DNA from: a virus
DNA length: 34,725 nucleotides
Virus record (IMG/VR): IMGVR_UViG_3300001372_000001
Coordinates: 1-34,725 of that record
Direction: 5' to 3' (one strand)
Each line of letters starts with the position of its first letter. Position 1 is the stretch's first letter. Both the position numbers and the translations under genes were made by a program. This document shows, in pieces, positions 30,574-34,725 of this stretch. Under the pieces are notes generated by a model. The model worked only from the letters and a program-made list of their open reading frames with translations, was not told the DNA's origin and ran no database searches.

Positions 30574-30648
30574 AGCCGACGGAAGGACTTGAACCTTCAT
30601 CCTCATCTATACCAAAGATGCGCTCTGTCCATTTGGAGCTACACCGGC
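30574..30648 (-). tRNA. tRNA-Thr(GGU)
   Basis: Acceptor GCCGGTG/CGTCGGC, U73. Anticodon stem CATCT/AGATG with loop TTGGTAT. D loop with GG. T arm GAAGG-TTCAAGT-CCTTC. Downstream of it lies rnpB. Confidence 0.9.
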
Positions 30649-30722
30649 TTGTTAGATTTTTTTCTTTTTTCTCTAGTTAATTTATTCTTTTTTCTTTTCC
30701 ATTCTCTGCAAAGATTACTTAA
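30649..30722 (-). other. Purine-rich spacer between tRNA-Met and tRNA-Thr(GGU)
   Basis: A 74-base tract, almost all A and G on the transcribed strand, with no stable stem and no gene. It stands out against the structured spacers elsewhere in the cluster. Confidence 0.3.
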
Positions 30723-30794
30723 TGCCTCTCTTGGGGATTGCACCCAAACCTTCGAGCTTATGAGGCTCGCGCTCTACTGTTAAGCTAGAGAGGG
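30723..30794 (-). tRNA. tRNA-Met(CAU), initiator-like 1-72 mismatch
   Basis: Anticodon stem CGAGC/GCTCG with loop CTCATAA. Acceptor CCCTCTC/GAGAGGC: the 1-72 pair is C-C, unpaired as in initiators, but the three G-C pairs of initiator anticodon stems are absent. Variable loop AAGGT is as in E. coli fMet. D loop AACAGTAG and T loop TGCAATC: the altered elbow type. A73. Confidence 0.8.
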
Positions 30795-30801
30795 TTGAAC
30801 T

Positions 30802-31887
30802 TTAGGGTCTAACAAAACCTTCTGCTATTTTATTTCCGAAGGTATCTCTTGTTTCTGCCCATTGTAGACCTAATAATCTAGTACCATTTTCATGTTGCCC
30901 CGCAGCCGTTACTTGGATGAACTCTGCATTCTCTCTTAGTTCATTTAAATTAGTCGCGCCGCCATAAGAAACGCCACTTCTAATTCCCCAAGCCAATTCC
31001 TTAATTACACTTTCTACACTACCTACCCTTTTTACAAAGCCATATGATCCTTCAGGAGCTCTATGACCATTTACATGCTCGGAAGCATTGCCATAATATT
31101 CTCCAGGGCTTGGTGCTTCATCACAACCTGCTAATAAAGAACCAATCATCACTGTATCCGCTCCAGCCGCAAGTGCTTTAACGATATCTCCTGAGTTTTT
31201 AATGCCCCCATCAGCAATAACTTTTACATCGGGATACCATTTTTTAATTCTACTTACTTCAATAATAGCTGAGAGTTGCGGCACTCCAAAACCAGTTACT
31301 TCTCTAGTTCTACAAGCTGCTCCTGGCCCAACACCAACTTTAATAACATCAGCACCAGCATCAGCAAGTCTTTCTGCTCCGAAGAATGTAGCTACATTAC
31401 CTACAATTAATTTATGCTCAGAAGTATTAAAAGTTTCTTTAAAATTCTTAATAAATTTAATTACTATATCATGATCACCATGAGCTACATCTAAACAAAA
31501 AACTCTTGCCCCACAATAATGTAATTTTCTTGCTCTTGTAAATCCATCTTTAAGACCTAAAGAACAACCAACTTGTCTTGTCCCTGATATAGATGCATAG
31601 TGATATTCTTCTACATTTTCTTCAACAGAATTGAACCTATGAAGAATACCAAAGCCTCCAACATCATACATTGCTCTTGCCATGTGATGTTCTGTAACGC
31701 TAGGCATATTTGCTGAAATAATAGGAATATTTAATTTAAAATTTTTATAAAGTTCCCCTGAAATATCAGCATCTTTGCGACTATCTAATGCTCCTGTCTT
31801 TGGGACCAAGAGTACATCATCAAAAGTAAAAGCTGGTTTAATTGTATGATACAAACTATTCTTTTTCCTTATCTTTTTCAAATCCAA
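30802..31887 (-). CDS. IMP dehydrogenase / GMP reductase family enzyme
   Basis: A 361-residue TIM barrel. Nucleophile C192 in [20 protein letters not shown], phosphate site [40 protein letters not shown], and the flap region [23 protein letters not shown] domains are absent, as in GMP reductase, but GVPQ and the AGCDEAPGE-like part look more like IMPDH. It would shift purine flow between IMP, XMP and GMP. The start is TTG at 31887, inside the end of the small upstream gene. Either activity would help the phage's own nucleotide supply. Confidence 0.85.
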   Translation of the reverse strand: MDLKKIRKKNSLYHTIKPAFTFDDVLLVPKTGALDSRKDADISGELYKNFKLNIPIISANMPSVTEHHMARAMYDVGGFGILHRFNSVEENVEEYHYASISGTRQVGCSLGLKDGFTRARKLHYCGARVFCLDVAHGDHDIVIKFIKNFKETFNTSEHKLIVGNVATFFGAERLADAGADVIKVGVGPGAACRTREVTGFGVPQLSAIIEVSRIKKWYPDVKVIADGGIKNSGDIVKALAAGADTVMIGSLLAGCDEAPSPGEYYGNASEHVNGHRAPEGSYGFVKRVGSVESVIKELAWGIRSGVSYGGATNLNELRENAEFIQVTAAGQHENGTRLLGLQWAETRDTFGNKIAEGFVRP

Positions 31888-32002
31888 ATGAACTTTTATT
31901 TAAGTCTGATTTAGTCATTATAATTGAGTCCCAAATCTTTATTTTGCCATCATGCATAGTGACATGAGTTTCGGAGTCGGGTAACCAAATTTCTTTAGCC
32001 AT
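31856..32002 (-). CDS. 48-residue protein upstream of the IMPDH/GMPR gene
   Basis: ATG at 32002 after GGGGAGG. Sequence MAKEIWLPDSETHVTMHDGK then IKIWDSIIMTKSDL and a charged tail. It overlaps the next gene by 32 bases, so translation is probably coupled. No family is recognised. Confidence 0.55.
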   Translation of the reverse strand: MAKEIWLPDSETHVTMHDGKIKIWDSIIMTKSDLNKSSFGFEKDKEKE

Positions 32003-32045
32003 TATATATTACCTCCCCTCATCCGTATATTAAATTTACATTAAG

Positions 32046-32119
32046 AGCCACACCAGAGGATCGAACTCTGAGCCTCATCCTTACAAGGGATTTGCTCTGC
32101 CGGACTGAGCTTCTGTGGC
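32046..32119 (-). tRNA. tRNA-Thr(UGU)
   Basis: Acceptor GCCACA/TGTGGC plus one mismatch, U73, anticodon loop CTTGTAA on ATCC/GGAT, D loop with GG, T arm CAGAG-TTCGATC-CTCTG. Confidence 0.88.
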
Positions 32120-32123
32120 ATAG

Positions 32124-32196
32124 TTTCCTAAATAGGAGTTGCACCTATGACCTTTGCCTTCGCAGGGCAATGCTCTGTCTACTGAGCTATTAGGAA
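32124..32196 (-). tRNA. tRNA-Arg(GCG), altered elbow
   Basis: Acceptor TTCCTAA/TTAGGAA, A73. Anticodon stem TTGCC/GGCAA with loop CTGCGAA. D loop AGTAGACA lacks GG (A18-G19). T arm ATAGG-TGCAACT-CCTAT, so TGC instead of TTC. Bacteria normally read CGN with an ACG anticodon. Confidence 0.85.
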
Positions 32197-32201
32197 ATAA
32201 G

Positions 32202-32277
32202 CTCCAAGGGTAGGGATCGAACCTACAACCAACAGTTTCAAAGACTGTGCTCCGATGCCAATACAGAGTGCCTTGGA
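32202..32277 (-). tRNA. tRNA-Gln(UUG)
   Basis: Acceptor TCCAAGG/CCTTGGA with U1-A72, G73. Anticodon stem ACAGT/ACTGT with loop CTTTGAA. T arm GTAGG-TTCGATC-CCTAC. Confidence 0.93.
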
Positions 32278-32281
32278 ATGT

Positions 32282-32635
32282 TTAAGTTACGCGCCAAGCT
32301 CTAAACTGAAGAACCGCGCTAACATCATGATCAACCCAAACTTGATTGCTACCATCAGGTTGATTATAAATATTTCCAGGGAATTTCCCAAAGAAATATG
32401 TAGTTGATGCATTTGAAACACTTACTAGATCATCTGCTACCGGCCATTCATTGTCCACAATGAGTCCTGTCAATACTGTGAACTGCTGTCCTGTAGTAGA
32501 AGATATAACTTCTAGAAAAACATCTCCAGAAGAATTATCAAAATAAAAACCATCTGCACCTGTTACTGTATACAGTGATGGAGGCGCAGCTAATATGCGC
32601 GAAATGTCTGTAACGCTTAATTGTATTCTGGCCAT
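32282..32635 (-). CDS. 117-residue beta-rich protein inside the tRNA cluster
   Basis: Sequence ARIQLSVTDISRILAAPPSL, then GADGFYFDNSSGDVFLEVIS and TYFFGKFPGNIYNQPDG. It is strand-rich with few charges, like a small virion or decoration protein. The ATG at 32635 is exactly six bases after TATAAT (32642-32647) with no ribosome site, so it should be leaderless. No family is recognised. Confidence 0.7.
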   Translation of the reverse strand: MARIQLSVTDISRILAAPPSLYTVTGADGFYFDNSSGDVFLEVISSTTGQQFTVLTGLIVDNEWPVADDLVSVSNASTTYFFGKFPGNIYNQPDGSNQVWVDHDVSAVLQFRAWRVT

Positions 32636-32641
32636 GAGTTA

Positions 32642-32647
32642 ATTATA
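32642..32647 (-). promoter_or_regulatory. TATAAT six bases before the ATG of the 117-residue gene
   Basis: A minus-strand -10 box just after tRNA-Lys(UUU). The spacing to ATG equals that of the endolysin and the 26750 micro-gene. Confidence 0.6.
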
Positions 32648-32658
32648 TACTATTTAGG

Positions 32659-32730
32659 TGGATGTACTAGGAATCGAACCTAGGACTTGGGTTTAAAAGA
32701 CCCTAGCTTTACCATTAAGCTTACACATCC
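32659..32730 (-). tRNA. tRNA-Lys(UUU)
   Basis: Acceptor GGATGTG/TACATCC, A73. Anticodon loop CTTTTAA. T arm CTAGG-TTCGATT-CCTAG. D loop with GG. The anticodon stem has one mismatch at its outer end. Confidence 0.9.
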
Positions 32731-32743
32731 AAAGTGGGGTTTG

Positions 32744-32813
32744 TTCTCGGAATGGAGTTCCCCGTTCCATTTCTTCCTCGCCATACGCCGGAAGCTAACA
32801 AAGGCACCGAGAA
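32744..32813 (-). other. Three-way-junction spacer RNA (70 nt)
   Basis: TTCTCGG (32744-32750) pairs perfectly with CCGAGAA (32807-32813). Inside are AATGGA/TCCATT (32751-32756, 32766-32771) and CTTCC/GGAAG (32773-32777, 32790-32794). It separates tRNA-Gly and tRNA-Lys. Confidence 0.5.
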
Positions 32814-32815
32814 AG

Positions 32816-32889
32816 AGCCACCACTCGGATTTGAACCGAGACTCCATGCTTGGAAGGCACGTTTGCTAGACCATTAACAATATGGCGGC
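32816..32889 (-). tRNA. tRNA-Gly(UCC)
   Basis: Acceptor GCCGCCA/TGGTGGC, U73. Anticodon stem CGTGC/GCATG with loop CTTCCAA. T arm CTCGG-TTCAAAT-CCGAG. D loop with GG. Confidence 0.92.
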
Positions 32890-32998
32890 ATATCCTTGGC
32901 CGCGAGTCGCGTCAAACTCCGCCAAGACTCTTTTCCCCTCTACTCTTGGACGCTGACGTAGAGATGAAAAAGAGAATCTATCCCGTTAAGAATAGAAG
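32890..32998 (-). other. Structured spacer between tRNA-Asn and tRNA-Gly
   Basis: Two hairpins: CTTGGC/GCCAAG (32895-32900, 32921-32926) with an inner CGCG/CGCG, and a compound stem CTCTTTTC/GAAAAAGAG (32928-32935, 32966-32974) enclosing CTCTAC/GTAGAG (32938-32943, 32958-32963). No gene. Confidence 0.45.
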
Positions 32999-33070
32999 CT
33001 CCAACACTAGGGTTCGAACCTAGAATACTTGGTTAACAGCCAAGCGTGATGCCGATTTCACCATACTGGA
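32999..33070 (-). tRNA. tRNA-Asn(GUU)
   Basis: Acceptor TCCAGTA/TGTTGGA, G73. Anticodon stem CTTGG/CCAAG with loop CTGTTAA. T arm CTAGG-TTCGAAC-CCTAG. Confidence 0.93.
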
Positions 33071-33075
33071 AAGTT

Positions 33076-33106
33076 GACCGTAATTTTCTTTACTGCGCCT
33101 ACGGTC
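33076..33106 (-). repeat. 7-bp hairpin in the Ala-Asn spacer
   Basis: GACCGTA (33076-33082) and TACGGTC (33100-33106) pair perfectly around a 17-base loop. It lies just before tRNA-Asn on the transcribed strand. Confidence 0.45.
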
Positions 33107-33140
33107 TAGCCCATTAACAGCGGCATTTCGCCCTGTAAAG

Positions 33141-33208
33141 TGGACAATCAGGGAATCGAACCCTGCTGAATTCCTGAGTGCAAATCAGGTGACCACCCCA
33201 AGCAGTCC
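33141..33208 (-). tRNA. tRNA-Ala(UGC)-like, shortened D arm
   Basis: Anticodon stem CCTGA/TCAGG with loop TTTGCAC (TGC). T arm CAGGG-TTCGATT-CCCTG. A73. The acceptor GGACTGC/ATTGTCC pairs well only in its first four positions, the alanine G3-U70 pair is absent, and the D arm is about five bases short. It may be degenerate. Confidence 0.65.
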
Positions 33209-33372
33209 CATCGCCCAAGTGGGAGGGGTTTTCTCCCGTAATACAAACCCCGCACTCGTTCTGTTCCCAGGTCTAGGTGCGCCCTACCCGGATTCTAAGT
33301 CATATTTTCCCAAGCGTTACGATACTCGCCTATATATTTTTTTTGAATCAACAAGACATGTTCTCTTGTTAG
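33209..33372 (-). other. 164-base structured spacer between tRNA-Val and tRNA-Ala
   Basis: No gene is supported. Hairpins: AACAAGA/TCTTGTT (33350-33356, 33364-33370) directly after tRNA-Val, and GGGAG/CTCCC (33221-33225, 33233-33237). An eight-T run on the plus strand lies at about 33337-33344. Confidence 0.35.
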
Positions 33373-33446
33373 TGGGCAATGTAGGCTTCGAACCTACGGC
33401 CTTTCGGGTGTAAACCGAACGCTCTCCCAAGCTGAGCTAAATGCCC
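33373..33446 (-). tRNA. tRNA-Val(UAC)
   Basis: Acceptor GGGCATT/ATTGCCC with one mismatch, A73. Anticodon stem TTCGG/CCGAA with loop TTTACAC. T arm GTAGG-TTCGAAG-CCTAC. Confidence 0.92.
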
Positions 33447-33551
33447 ATAAAATGCCCGTATATCGCTACGGGACGAGCGCCGAATGACAACGCCTCAATC
33501 GGTAACGTCTACACTCCGCAGTAGATGCGTCGGCCGAACTTTTTATTACAG
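33447..33551 (-). other. Structured spacer between tRNA-Arg(UCU) and tRNA-Val
   Basis: Hairpins CCCGTA/TACGGG (33455-33460, 33467-33472) and TCTAC/GTAGA (33508-33512, 33521-33525). No gene is seen. Confidence 0.4.
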
Positions 33552-33624
33552 ACCGCCTTGAAGGAATCGAACCTTCGCTCATGGGGTAGAAACCCATTGC
33601 TCTATTCCGCTGAGCTAAAGGCGG
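33552..33624 (-). tRNA. tRNA-Arg(UCU)
   Basis: Acceptor CCGCCTT/AAGGCGG perfect, U73. Anticodon stem ATGGG/CCCAT with loop TTTCTAC. T arm CGAAGG-TTCGATT-CCTTC. D loop with GG. Confidence 0.92.
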
Positions 33625-33628
33625 AAGA

Positions 33629-33738
33629 GAGAGAGGTGAGCTTACTTTCTATCTTCCCTTCGCTATCATTTCTAACAACTACCTACCATATCACTCCGAA
33701 TTAAATAGACTTACGGAGTTCCCTCAGCTACCTCTCTC
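33629..33738 (-). other. Spacer RNA closed by a 13-bp stem
   Basis: GAGAGAGGT (33629-33637) pairs with ACCTCTCTC (33730-33738); after one bulged base AGCT (33639-33642) pairs with AGCT (33726-33729). Inside is the hairpin ACTCCG/CGGAGT (33693-33698, 33714-33719). It lies between tRNA-Lys(CUU) and tRNA-Arg(UCU). Confidence 0.55.
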
Positions 33739-33741
33739 AAG

Positions 33742-33813
33742 TGATTCCCGAAGGATTTGAACCTTCACCATCCTGTTTAAGAGACAGGAGCTCTACCGTT
33801 GAGCTAGAGAACC
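33742..33813 (-). tRNA. tRNA-Lys(CUU)
   Basis: Acceptor GGTTCTC/GGGAATC, A73. Anticodon stem CCTGT/ACAGG with loop CTCTTAA. T arm GAAGG-TTCAAAT-CCTTC. Confidence 0.93.
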
Positions 33814-33852
33814 AAGCCGGAGTTTCAACAGCACAACCCGTTGTTATCTCCA

Positions 33853-33925
33853 CGATTCATACGGGAATCGAACCCGTTCTAAGTGGTAGACAGCCACTTG
33901 TGCAAGACCACTACACTAATGAACC
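33853..33925 (-). tRNA. tRNA-Asp(GUC)
   Basis: Acceptor GGTTCAT/ATGAATC, G73 as expected. Anticodon stem AGTGG/CCACT with loop CTGTCTA. T arm ACGGG-TTCGATT-CCCGT. Confidence 0.93.
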
Positions 33926-33978
33926 AAGATGGAAAGTTACATTTTTAATGCGGGAACCCTTCCATATTAAACCGCAAG

Positions 33979-34047
33979 CACCAGTTGAAGGAATCGAACC
34001 CTCTCCTAGAGTTTTGGAGACTCCTTGGCTACCTTAGCCTAACTGAT
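33979..34047 (-). tRNA. tRNA-Trp(CCA)
   Basis: Acceptor ATCAGTT/AACTGGT, G73 as expected. Anticodon stem GGAGT/ACTCT with loop CTCCAAA. T arm GAGGG-TTCGATT-CCTTC. Short D arm with GG. Confidence 0.9.
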
Positions 34048-34050
34048 ATA

Positions 34051-34164
34051 TTAAGCGTTTTCGACGGCCCAATTAGGTGTCCAAGCCATAGTTACAGCGG
34101 GAGTCCAGCTTGCTGAATACTGTGAATTAGAACCTGAGCCTGTACTTACTTTAATTGCTGTCAT
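34051..34164 (-). CDS. 37-residue small protein inside the tRNA cluster
   Basis: ATG at 34164, stop at 34051. Sequence MTAIKVSTGSGSNSQYSASW then TPAVTMAWTPNWAVENA. It is rich in Ser, Thr and Trp, like a fragment of a virion surface protein. The ATG lies nine bases after a TATAAT box with no ribosome site. Its own strong promoter supports expression. No family is recognised. Confidence 0.5.
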   Translation of the reverse strand: MTAIKVSTGSGSNSQYSASWTPAVTMAWTPNWAVENA

Positions 34165-34173
34165 CGTTTAAAG

Positions 34174-34201
34174 ATTATAGCATGTTTTTTCTACTTGTCA
34201 A
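34174..34201 (-). promoter_or_regulatory. Consensus promoter after tRNA-Ile(UAU)
   Basis: TTGACA (34196-34201), 16-base spacer, TGC-TATAAT (34174-34179) on the minus strand. The -35 lies one base after the discriminator of tRNA-Ile(UAU). It drives the 37-residue gene and the tRNAs from Trp onward. Confidence 0.85.
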
Positions 34202-34202
34202 G

Positions 34203-34277
34203 TGGACGATCAAGGAGTTGAACCTTGCTCTAATACCTTATAAGAGTACACGCGACTACCGGCCGCACCCATCGTCC
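34203..34277 (-). tRNA. tRNA-Ile(UAU)
   Basis: Acceptor GGACGAT/ATCGTCC perfect, A73. Anticodon stem GTACT/GGTAT (wobble pairs) with loop CTTATAA. T arm CAAGG-TTCAACT-CCTTG. It reads AUA directly, without needing lysidine-modified CAU. Confidence 0.85.
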
Positions 34278-34281
34278 ATTC

Positions 34282-34397
34282 GGCTTTAGTGGACCCTCAT
34301 CTCTTTATATTGAAAGGAGACACCCATAAATATAAAGCGAGTATTTATTTTATGTTTTCTAGTGTGGGCCAGTCGCCATAAAATCTACACTAAAGCC
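34282..34397 (-). ncRNA. Three-way-junction RNA of unknown family
   Basis: Three perfect stems. Closing: GGCTTTAGTG (34282-34291) with CACTAAAGCC (34388-34397). Arm 1: CTTTATATT (34303-34311) with AATATAAAG (34329-34337). Arm 2: ATTTTATG (34347-34354) with CATAAAAT (34377-34384). 116 nt, between the two tRNA-Ile genes. Strand assumed from the tRNA transcript. Confidence 0.6.
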
Positions 34398-34400
34398 TAA

Positions 34401-34473
34401 TACACAGTATAGGAATCGAACCTATCAGTACATGTTTATCAGACATGCGTGTTCTCCAGTTCACCACCTGTGT
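34401..34473 (-). tRNA. tRNA-Ile(GAU)
   Basis: Acceptor ACACAGG/ACTGTGT with six good pairs, A73. Anticodon stem CATGT/ACATG with loop CTGATAA. T arm ATAGG-TTCGATT-CCTAT. D loop with GG. Confidence 0.9.
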
Positions 34474-34584
34474 ATGAGAGGATTTTCCTGTTCCTCTAAC
34501 AGACTCACTTATTTTGAGGTAGAAGTTGTGAGCCCCTTCTCTCTGGTTCTACCATAACTCAACGGTAGAGCGCGGCACCCGTAG
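34474..34584 (-). other. Structured spacer between tRNA-Arg(UCG) and tRNA-Ile(GAU)
   Basis: Three short hairpins: AGAGG/CCTCT (34477-34481, 34493-34497), CTCAC/GTGAG (34504-34508, 34528-34532) and TCTACC/GGTAGA (34548-34553, 34564-34569). No gene is seen. Confidence 0.4.
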
Positions 34585-34657
34585 ACTCCCATGTAGGATT
34601 TGCACCCACGATCTTTTGGTTCGAAGCCAAACGCTGTATCTACTTAGCTAATGGGAG
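34585..34657 (-). tRNA. tRNA-Arg(UCG), altered elbow
   Basis: Acceptor CTCCCAT/ATGGGAG, U73. Anticodon stem TTTGG/CCAAA with loop CTTCGAA. D loop AAGTAGATAC lacks GG (A18-G19). T arm GTGGG-TGCAAAT-CCTAC. Confidence 0.88.
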
Positions 34658-34725
34658 ATAATTGTGGACTTATGGTTGACGCCGTATTTTCGGGGTCTTC
34701 GTGGCTCGCGCGTGGGCGATCGAGG
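34658..34725. other. Right end of window, GC-rich, no gene identified
   Basis: The last 68 bases become GC-rich (CGCGCG and GGGCGATCG-like words) compared with the rest of the window. No ORF, tRNA or clear stem is visible. Confidence 0.3.

Noticed and set aside
30649-30722. A micro-gene in the purine-rich spacer (ATG followed by Lys/Glu codons)
   Set aside because: It gives only six codons and no ribosome site or promoter.
33209-33372. Rho-independent terminator at the eight-T run
   Set aside because: The T-run is on the plus strand and precedes the hairpin; on the transcribed strand it reads as A's, which does not fit termination.
34549-34584. A plus-strand tRNA 5' half (D-arm-like AACTCAACGGTAGAGC)
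   Set aside because: It has a D-arm look-alike but no anticodon arm, T arm or acceptor partner, and it overlaps a good minus-strand structure; more likely a spacer hairpin.
26441-34584. A GOLLD-type giant phage RNA spread through the tRNA arrays
   Set aside because: GOLLD lies near phage tRNAs, but the spacers here are short, separated by real tRNAs and promoters, and I recognise none of its conserved parts.

Overview
The window is a piece of a large, AT-rich (roughly 40% GC by eye) tailed-phage genome. Evidence for a phage is the packaging block (HNH nuclease, small and large terminase, portal), a virus-type replisome, an endolysin, and a dense tRNA/tmRNA/RNase P RNA island. An actinobacterial host is suggested, not proven: ThyX, B12-dependent NrdJ, tRNA and tmRNA genes that do not encode CCA, and leaderless genes with a TATAAT-like box exactly six bases before ATG. 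A freshwater or marine low-GC actinobacterium would fit.

Layout. Positions 1-10721 (minus strand, read right to left): HNH nuclease, terminases, portal, a GT2-TPR-GT4 glycosyltransferase, a run of small membrane proteins including a duplicated holin-like protein, an HD phosphohydrolase, an acidic protein, a papain-type cysteine peptidase, a second glycosyltransferase, and the start of an exported protein cut by the window edge. A 231-bp divergent control region follows (10722-10952). Positions 10953-26068 (plus strand): DnaB, ThyX, NrdJ, a 17-residue cysteine-rich peptide, tmRNA, DnaG primase, SSB, DnaE, RecA, a VWA protein, a resolvase-like nuclease, a Cas4-like exonuclease and RuvC, mostly with overlapping or touching ends as in one long operon. 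Positions 26072-26902: seven plus-strand tRNAs from a consensus promoter. Then thioredoxin, endolysin and a probable -1 frameshift fusion to a TIM-barrel-like domain (to 28875). Positions 28859-34725 (minus strand): M50 protease, a GT2 enzyme, an IMPDH/GMP-reductase gene, an RNase P RNA gene and 19 tRNAs separated by structured spacers and tiny leaderless genes.

How it works together. The phage carries most of its own replication fork and a nucleotide supply line (NrdJ recharged by thioredoxin, ThyX, an HD nucleotidase, IMPDH/GMPR). It also appears to carry a translation kit: 26 tRNAs (more likely beyond the right edge), a tmRNA with an unusual long tag, and its own RNase P RNA encoded three bases upstream of a tRNA in the same transcript. 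The most unusual signals are RNA-level: the rnpB-tRNA junction, an A18/G55 elbow swap shared by exactly four tRNAs, leucine and tyrosine tRNAs built on class I scaffolds, and inter-tRNA spacers closed by long perfect stems.
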